Of a stretch of DNA of 64,000 nt, positions 58,119 through 64,000 are shown in pieces. The notes below the pieces were generated by a model that worked only from the letters and a program-made list of their open reading frames with translations, was not told where the DNA came from and searched no databases. The translations under genes and the position numbers were made by a program. Source of the stretch: SIG440 sp045578305 (lineage in GTDB: Bacteria > Bacillota > Clostridia > Monoglobales > Monoglobaceae). How positions within the stretch are numbered: position 1 is the first letter of the stretch; every line of letters starts with the position of its first letter. The DNA lies in assembly GCA_045578305.1 (NCBI GenBank), contig JAZNKA010000051.1:12689-76688 (forward strand), read 5' to 3'.

Positions 58119-60434
58119 ATGGCAAACAAAAGATATAGATTGCCCCTTATTCCCCTCAGGGGCCTTACTGTTTTTCCGGGGATAGTAATTCATTTTGATG
58201 TGGGCAGACCAAAGTCAATTGCGGCAATAGAGGCGGCAATGTCTTCGGACAGACTTGTTTTTTTAAGTTATCAAAAAGACAGCTTTATTGAAAACCCGAC
58301 CAAAGAGGATATATCAAAGATAGGTGTTATTGCCGAGGTAAAGCAAATACTCAGACTTCCTGACGGAAACTTGCGGGTTTTGATTGAGGGTATTTCAAGA
58401 GCGGCAATCACAAGATATTATGACGGCGAACAGCTTGTTGAGACAAGCGTTCATGAAAAAGAGGACATACCTTGCGAGGATTCGCTGCAGGAGCAGGTTT
58501 TGATGCGAAAAGTACAAAATCTGCTTAAAGACTTTTTTGATTTGCACGAAAAGATAAATCCCGAGGCGATTGCATCAATCCTTGAAATCGAAGATGGCGG
58601 CGAGCTTGCGGATGTTACCGCTTCAAATTATCCGCTTAAACCCCACGATCAGCAGATTGTGCTTGAAACGCTTGATGTAAGACTCAGGCTTGAAAAACTG
58701 ATTGCTCTTATGGAGAACGAGAACAACATACTCGAAATTGAGCAAGGGGTTATGTCAAAACTCAAGACCACGCTTGACAAAAATCAGCGTGATTATATTC
58801 TTCGCGAGCAAATGAAGGTTATTCAGGAAGAGTTGGGCGATTTTGAATCGGGTGCGGCAGAGGCTGACGATTATCGTGAAAAAATGAAAAACCGAAACCT
58901 CCCAAAAGAAGTAACCGAAAAGCTTGAAGAAGAATTTTTAAGACTTTCGAGACTTTCGGTAATGTCACAGGAGTATGGTGTTGTTGAGAACTATATAGAT
59001 ACCGTTTTAGCAATGCCATGGGACAAAGAAACCGACGAGAATGTTGATATAAAAACAGCAAAAGAAATCTTGGACCGCGACCATTACGGACTTGAAAAGG
59101 TGAAGGAACGCATACTTGAATATCTGGCAGTGAAAACTCTTTCGCCCGAGAGCAAAGGCTCGATAATTTGTCTTGCCGGGCCTCCGGGAACGGGCAAGAC
59201 CTCAATTGCAAGGTCACTTGCCGAAGCACTTGGAAGAAAGTATGTCAGGGTAAGTCTTGGCGGTATACAAAACGAGGCAGAAATCCGCGGACACCGCAAA
59301 ACTTATGTAGGTGCTATGCCGGGCAGAATTGTGACGGCACTTAAGCAGGCAGGCAGCAAAAATCCGCTTGTTTTGCTTGACGAGATAGACAAAATGTCAA
59401 GCGATTTCCGCGGTGACCCGACGGCTGCCATGCTGGAGGTTTTGGACCCCGAGCAAAATGCAGCATTCCGCGACCATTTTCTTGAGCTTCCGTTTGATTT
59501 GTCGCAGGTTTTGTTTGTTACTACTGCAAATTCGATTGAAAATATTCCAAGACCGCTTTATGACAGAATGGATATTATTGAGATCTCGGGCTATACAGAA
59601 CTTGAAAAACTTAGTATTGCCAAAAAGTATCTGATACCAAAGCAACGAAAGATGAATGGTCTTGATGCAAAAAAACTTAAAATATCGGACAAGGTCATCA
59701 GCCTGATAATCGAAGGCTATACCCGTGAATCAGGTGTAAGGTCTTTGGAAAGAAAGCTTGCCGCAATTTGCCGAAAAGCCGCAAAGGATATTGTGGAGGG
59801 CGATAAGACAAGTGTTACAGTAACCGAAAAGATTTTGAAGGATTATCTTGGTGGCAGAATATTTATTTATGACCATACTCCCGAGTCCAATATGGTAGGT
59901 ATGGCAACGGGCCTTGCGTGGACCGAAGTCGGCGGTGATACGCTTGCGATTGAAGTCAACACGATGAAGGGAACCGGCAAGCTTGAACTGACAGGAAACC
60001 TTGGCGATGTAATGAAAGAGTCTGCGCGTACGGCGCTCAGCTTTATTCGAGCAAACAGCGACGAACTTTCGGTCGATGCAGATTTTTACAAAGACAAGGA
60101 TATTCACATTCACGTTCCAGAGGGGGCTGTGCCCAAAGACGGTCCGTCGGCGGGTATCACAATGGCAACTGCATTGGTGTCGGCACTTACCGGCAAGGCG
60201 GTAAGACGGGATATAGCTATGACAGGCGAGATTACTCTTCGCGGCAGAGTTCTTGGAATTGGCGGTCTTCGCGAAAAGTCGCTTGCGGCATACAGAATGG
60301 GAATAAAGAAAATCATAATTCCTTTTGAAAACAAAAAGGACTATGACGAGCTTCCCGATAAGATAAAAGAAGAAATAAAGTTTGTGTTTGCAAAGGAAAT
60401 GCGTGAAGTTCTTGCAAATGCCTTGTGCGACTAA
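58119..60434 (+). CDS. lon: ATP-dependent serine protease Lon
   Basis: A 771-residue LonA. The N-terminal substrate domain starts RLPLIPLRGLTVFPG; a coiled-coil region leads to the AAA+ module with Walker A GPPGTGKTS and Walker B VLLDEIDKM, then the protease domain with catalytic Ser in PKDGPSAGITM and Lys in RGRVLGIGGLREKSLAA. Lon removes misfolded and regulatory proteins. The ribosome site GAAAGGGTGAAAG is about 10-12 bases from ATG 58119. lon-engB order is as in B. subtilis lonA-ysxC. Confidence 0.97.
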   Translation: MANKRYRLPLIPLRGLTVFPGIVIHFDVGRPKSIAAIEAAMSSDRLVFLSYQKDSFIENPTKEDISKIGVIAEVKQILRLPDGNLRVLIEGISRAAITRYYDGEQLVETSVHEKEDIPCEDSLQEQVLMRKVQNLLKDFFDLHEKINPEAIASILEIEDGGELADVTASNYPLKPHDQQIVLETLDVRLRLEKLIALMENENNILEIEQGVMSKLKTTLDKNQRDYILREQMKVIQEELGDFESGAAEADDYREKMKNRNLPKEVTEKLEEEFLRLSRLSVMSQEYGVVENYIDTVLAMPWDKETDENVDIKTAKEILDRDHYGLEKVKERILEYLAVKTLSPESKGSIICLAGPPGTGKTSIARSLAEALGRKYVRVSLGGIQNEAEIRGHRKTYVGAMPGRIVTALKQAGSKNPLVLLDEIDKMSSDFRGDPTAAMLEVLDPEQNAAFRDHFLELPFDLSQVLFVTTANSIENIPRPLYDRMDIIEISGYTELEKLSIAKKYLIPKQRKMNGLDAKKLKISDKVISLIIEGYTRESGVRSLERKLAAICRKAAKDIVEGDKTSVTVTEKILKDYLGGRIFIYDHTPESNMVGMATGLAWTEVGGDTLAIEVNTMKGTGKLELTGNLGDVMKESARTALSFIRANSDELSVDADFYKDKDIHIHVPEGAVPKDGPSAGITMATALVSALTGKAVRRDIAMTGEITLRGRVLGIGGLREKSLAAYRMGIKKIIIPFENKKDYDELPDKIKEEIKFVFAKEMREVLANALCD

Positions 60435-60460
60435 GCCGCCAGGGGATAAGGAGAAATATT

Positions 60461-61075
60461 ATGGAATTTATTGATGCAAAGCTTTTGATTACGGCTGTCA
60501 AGTACGAGCAGTATCCCTCAAAAGACCTTCCCGAGATTGCTTTGGTTGGACGGTCCAATGTGGGCAAGTCCTCGCTTATAAATTGCATTACAAACCGCAA
60601 AAACCTTGCGAGGACAAGCAGCACGCCGGGAAAGACCGCAACAATCAATTTTTATGAGATTGGCGGCAAGTTCCGTATTGTTGACCTGCCGGGGTATGGA
60701 TATGCCAAGGTTTCGAAAAACGAAAAAGAAAAATGGGCAGGAATGATTGAAAACTATCTTGCAAAGCGCGAAAATCTGGTGCAGGTTATTCAGCTTGTTG
60801 ATGCAAGACACAAACCTACAGTTGATGACAAAATGATGTTTGACTGGATAAAGTCTTATAATTACGAGCCGTTTGTGATTGCCACAAAGCTTGATAAATT
60901 GAAAAAGTCTCAGATTGAGGCAAATCTTACGGCGATTTATGACGATTTGGAATTGGGCGAGGATTCGGTGCTTATTCCGTTTTCGTCAGAGACCCGCGAG
61001 GGCAGAGATGCGGTGCTGGAACTTATTGAGTATGTTCTTGAAGACGACCGCACAGCAGATAGCCAGCAGACTTAG
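60461..61075 (+). CDS. engB: Ribosome biogenesis GTPase EngB (YsxC)
   Basis: A 204-residue small GTPase with G1 GRSNVGKSS, G2/G3 TPGKTATI and DLPGYGYA, and G4 ATKLDKLKK. It assists late assembly of the 50S subunit. ATG 60461 follows AAGGAGAAA; the frame from 60425 overlaps the end of lon and lacks a ribosome site. It lies 26 bp after lon and 21 bp before hisS, so the three are probably in one transcript. Confidence 0.97.
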   Translation: MEFIDAKLLITAVKYEQYPSKDLPEIALVGRSNVGKSSLINCITNRKNLARTSSTPGKTATINFYEIGGKFRIVDLPGYGYAKVSKNEKEKWAGMIENYLAKRENLVQVIQLVDARHKPTVDDKMMFDWIKSYNYEPFVIATKLDKLKKSQIEANLTAIYDDLELGEDSVLIPFSSETREGRDAVLELIEYVLEDDRTADSQQT

Positions 61076-61096
61076 GACAGAAAGGAAATTGAAAGA

Positions 61097-62362
61097 ATGA
61101 TTACAAAACCAAGAGGAACAGAAGATGTTTTGCCAAAAGACAGCAAACTGTGGCAGTACATCGAACAAACAGCAAGGCGCGTGTGTGAGCGTTTTGGCTA
61201 CAAAGAAATTCGTACACCTGTTTTCGAAAATACCGAGCTTTTTCAGCGCGGAGTCGGTGACACTACCGATGTGGTGCAAAAAGAAATGTATACCTTTGAG
61301 GACAAGGGTGGAAGAAGTTTTACTCTTAAGCCCGAGGGTACAGCAACACTGGTGCGCAGTTATATCGAAAATTCGCTTTATGCAAATCCGCAGCCGACAA
61401 AGCTTAGCTATATAATACCCTGCTTCAGGTACGAAAAACCGCAGTCGGGCAGACTTCGCGAATTTCATCAGTTCGGTATCGAGTGCTTTGGTGCCGAATC
61501 CCCTGCAACAGATGCCGAGGTTATATCTCTTGCACATATGTTCCTTAAAGAGCTTGGACTTACCGGCATACAGCTTAACATCAACAGCATTGGATGTCCG
61601 GTGTGCAAAAAAGACTACAACGAAAAGTTGAGAAATTATTTTGAAGGCTACAAGGACCGTCTTTGCCCGACCTGTCTTGAGAGACTCGAGAAAAATCCTA
61701 TGCGAATCATAGACTGTAAGTCCGAAATCTGCAGTGAAATTGCAAAGACTGCACCAAAGATGATTGACTATCTTTGCGATGATTGCAACGGACATTTTGA
61801 GTCAGTAAAAGAAAGGCTTGACAATATGGGTATTGACTATGTCATCAACCCGGATATAGTACGCGGACTTGATTATTACACAAAGACTGTTTTTGAGTTT
61901 GTATCGGATGCACTTGGTGCACAGTCAACAGTATGCGGCGGCGGCAGATACAGTGGACTTGTTGAAGAACTTGGCGGAAAGCCCGCAGACGGCATAGGCT
62001 TTGCTGCAGGACTTGAAAGACTTGTTCTGGTGATAAAAAAACAGCAGCCGGATACTTGCAGTGCAGAAGTCACAGCGGATTTGTTTGTTGCAACAATGGG
62101 CGATGATGCAGAAAAGTTTGCTCAAAAGCTGATTTTTGACCTGAGGACTTTGGGCATTTCGGCAGAGCAGGATTTGTGCGGCAGAAGTCTTAAGGCTCAA
62201 ATGAAGTATGCCGACAAGCTTGGGGCAAGAAACAGCGTGGTAATCGGCGATGATGAGATAAGCGGAAAAACGGCAAAACTAAAGAACATGAAAACAGGCG
62301 AAGCTGTTGATATAGCGCTTGACGCAGAAGTTTTAGCAAAAAAACTTGGGGAGGTTAGATAA
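61097..62362 (+). CDS. hisS: Histidyl-tRNA synthetase
   Basis: A 421-residue class II synthetase. Motif 1 FGYKEIRTPVFENTELF, motif 2 in CFRYEKPQSGRLREFHQFG, the histidine loops LDYYTKTVFEF and GGGRYSGLVEELGG, motif 3 GFAAGLERL, and a C-terminal anticodon-binding domain (AEVTADLFVATMG onwards) are all visible. A CPVC / CPTC cysteine pair lies in the insertion domain, a zinc-like feature found in some clostridial enzymes. AGGAAA precedes ATG 61097. Confidence 0.97.
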   Translation: MITKPRGTEDVLPKDSKLWQYIEQTARRVCERFGYKEIRTPVFENTELFQRGVGDTTDVVQKEMYTFEDKGGRSFTLKPEGTATLVRSYIENSLYANPQPTKLSYIIPCFRYEKPQSGRLREFHQFGIECFGAESPATDAEVISLAHMFLKELGLTGIQLNINSIGCPVCKKDYNEKLRNYFEGYKDRLCPTCLERLEKNPMRIIDCKSEICSEIAKTAPKMIDYLCDDCNGHFESVKERLDNMGIDYVINPDIVRGLDYYTKTVFEFVSDALGAQSTVCGGGRYSGLVEELGGKPADGIGFAAGLERLVLVIKKQQPDTCSAEVTADLFVATMGDDAEKFAQKLIFDLRTLGISAEQDLCGRSLKAQMKYADKLGARNSVVIGDDEISGKTAKLKNMKTGEAVDIALDAEVLAKKLGEVR

Positions 62363-64000
62363 ATGGAAACAATGCAGGGCTTAAAAAGAACGAATATGTG
62401 CGGTGAACTCACCGCAAAGGATGCAGGCAAAGAGGTTGTTCTTTTCGGTTGGGCAGCAAAAAACCGTCTTCTGGGACAGCTTATATTCCTGACCCTCAGG
62501 GACAAAACCGGTATTGTTCAGGTTGCGTTCAATGACGAAACAGACAGAGCGGTATTTGAAAAGGCAGAAAAAATCAGAAGCGAATATGTTGTCGCTGTCA
62601 GGGGTAAGGTGGCGCTCAGAACACCCGAAAATATAAATCCCGATATGAAAACCGGCGAAGTTGAGGTTATTGCCGAGGAAATACGAATTCTTAATGAGTC
62701 CGAGACTCCTCCTTTTTATATCGAAGAGGGCATTGACACAAATGATGCATTAAGGCTCAAGTACAGATACCTTGATTTGCGCAGACCCGATATGCAGCGC
62801 AATATGATTATGCGTCACAAGGTGGCAAAGATAGCAAGAGACTATTTTGACGAGCAGGGATTTTTGGAAATTGAAACCCCGATGCTTACAAAAAGTACGC
62901 CCGAGGGCGCAAGAGACTATCTTGTTCCAAGCCGTGTTCATCCCGGAAAGTTTTATGCACTTCCGCAGTCACCACAACAGTACAAACAGCTTTTGATGCT
63001 TGCAGGATATGACAGATACTTCCAGATTGTCCGTTGCTTCCGTGACGAGGACCTTCGTGCTGACCGTCAGCCGGAGTTCACTCAGATGGATATGGAATTT
63101 TCCTTTGCGGATATTGATACCGTTATTGAAGTAAACGAAGGATTTTTAAAAAGAGTTTACAAAGAAGTTTTGGGCAAGGATATCGAGACTCCGTTCTTAA
63201 GACTTCCGTACTGCGAAGCTATGGACCGTTTTGGCTCGGATAAGCCCGATACTCGCTTTGGTATGGAACTTATTGATATATCAGACGAAGTTAAGGACTG
63301 TGATTTTAAAGTCTTTACAGGTGCGATAGAAAATGGTGGAAGCGTAAGATGTATAAATGCCAAAGGTCTTGGCTCATCGCTCAGCCGCAAAACACTTGAT
63401 TCGCTGACCGAATATGTAAAAACTTATCGTGCAAAAGGTCTTGCCTGGATTGTTGTCGAGGAAGACGGACTTCGTTCGCAGATTACAAAGTTCTTGAGCG
63501 AGGAAACAGTTGATAAAATCCTTAAAAAGACAGGGGCAGAGGTAGGCGACGGCATTTTGATTCTTGCAGATAGCAATCAGGTTGTGTATGACGCGCTTGG
63601 AAATCTCAGACTTGAAGTTGCGAACAGATTTGACCTTATTGACAAAACAAAAATGAACTTTTTGTGGGTTACAGAATTCCCGTTGTTTGAATACTCCGAG
63701 GAAGAAAACCGTTTTGTTGCAAAGCATCATCCGTTTACTTCACCAATGGACGAGGATATCGAAAAACTTGATACCGAGCCCGAAAATGTTCGTGCAAAGG
63801 CTTATGACATTGTGTTAAACGGCACCGAAATCGGCGGAGGAAGTCTTAGAATTTACAACACAGAACTTCAGCAGAAGATGTTCGAAAAGCTTGGATTTAC
63901 ACCTGAGGCAGCGTGGGAAAGATTTGGTTATCTTCTTGAAGCTTTCAAGTACGGAACTCCTCCTCACGGTGGACTTGCATACGGCCTTGACCGACTTGTT
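62363..64000 (+). CDS. aspS: Aspartyl-tRNA synthetase (3' truncated by the window)
   Basis: 546 codons of an expected about 590. An OB-fold anticodon domain (1-110) is followed by the class II core with LRYRYLDLRR-like KYRYLDLRRPDM, motif 2 CFRDEDLRADRQPEFTQMD, a GAD insertion domain (about 290-410) and motif 3 beginning at PPHGGLAYGLDRLV, where the window ends. It is the bacterial-type enzyme. ATG 62363 starts immediately after the hisS stop, with GGGGAGG at the end of hisS as ribosome site. Confidence 0.97.
   Translation, partial: METMQGLKRTNMCGELTAKDAGKEVVLFGWAAKNRLLGQLIFLTLRDKTGIVQVAFNDETDRAVFEKAEKIRSEYVVAVRGKVALRTPENINPDMKTGEVEVIAEEIRILNESETPPFYIEEGIDTNDALRLKYRYLDLRRPDMQRNMIMRHKVAKIARDYFDEQGFLEIETPMLTKSTPEGARDYLVPSRVHPGKFYALPQSPQQYKQLLMLAGYDRYFQIVRCFRDEDLRADRQPEFTQMDMEFSFADIDTVIEVNEGFLKRVYKEVLGKDIETPFLRLPYCEAMDRFGSDKPDTRFGMELIDISDEVKDCDFKVFTGAIENGGSVRCINAKGLGSSLSRKTLDSLTEYVKTYRAKGLAWIVVEEDGLRSQITKFLSEETVDKILKKTGAEVGDGILILADSNQVVYDALGNLRLEVANRFDLIDKTKMNFLWVTEFPLFEYSEEENRFVAKHHPFTSPMDEDIEKLDTEPENVRAKAYDIVLNGTEIGGGSLRIYNTELQQKMFEKLGFTPEAAWERFGYLLEAFKYGTPPHGGLAYGLDRLV

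Overview
The window looks like a chromosomal segment of an endospore-forming, low-GC, Gram-positive member of the Clostridia. The reasons are a SpoIID gene, a SpoVB-type flippase, a GerS-like lipoprotein beside alanine racemase, a CD1247-type zinc-ribbon protein next to efp, a GlgC/GlgD pair, AddB-type recombination nuclease, AGGAGG ribosome binding sites, frequent TTG and GTG starts, and many hairpin-plus-T-run terminators. Family or genus cannot be set from the sequence alone. No prophage, insertion sequence, CRISPR array, tRNA or rRNA was recognised, and the region reads as stable core genome with a few accessory spots.

Layout. 1-4.3 kb: an AcpS-NnrD fusion, a GerS-like lipoprotein, alr, a MazEF-type pair and a secreted protein of unknown function. 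4.4-8.5 kb (minus strand): ispE, a MATE exporter and ftsH. 8.6-10.6 kb: two tandem cyclophilins, the second fused to S-layer homology repeats. 10.6-20.2 kb (minus): a DUF1846 protein, a heterodimeric ABC exporter, an AraC regulator and addB. 20.3-30.5 kb: a six-gene glycogen operon (GH13 hydrolase, glgB, glgC, glgD, glgA, glgP). 30.6-31.8 kb (minus): rpsF-ssb-rpsR with a promoter and a candidate S6:S18 leader. 31.8-37.2 kb: spoIID, a cytidylate-kinase-like gene, spoVB, a GT2 glycosyltransferase and a polytopic membrane protein. 37.2-40.8 kb (minus): polysaccharide deacetylase, M23 peptidase, a CpXC protein and metA. 41-45.4 kb: rpsU-yqeY, then yqeG, endonuclease IV-like, pepP-like, efp and the CD1247-type protein. 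45.5-48.2 kb: a Fur-family regulator with its own operator, reverse rubrerythrin, ferritin and a His-tailed CDF metal exporter, together a metal and peroxide stress block. 48.3-52.4 kb: comF, a TIGR04076-GNAT fusion and two transporters. 52.5-56.1 kb is the least ordinary part: a deletion scar joining a sugar-kinase head to an amidohydrolase tail, a roughly 395-nt independent transcription unit that looks like a structured RNA with an 8-codon ORF running into its terminator, an iron alcohol dehydrogenase, and a 275-bp nested inverted-repeat element. 56.1-64 kb: RNase J (minus), then lon, engB, hisS and a 3'-truncated aspS.

The strongest candidates for something undescribed are the RNA unit at about 54.16-54.56 kb and the palindromic element at 55.83-56.11 kb. 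Both are described only from visible sequence; covariance and homology searches would decide their identity.
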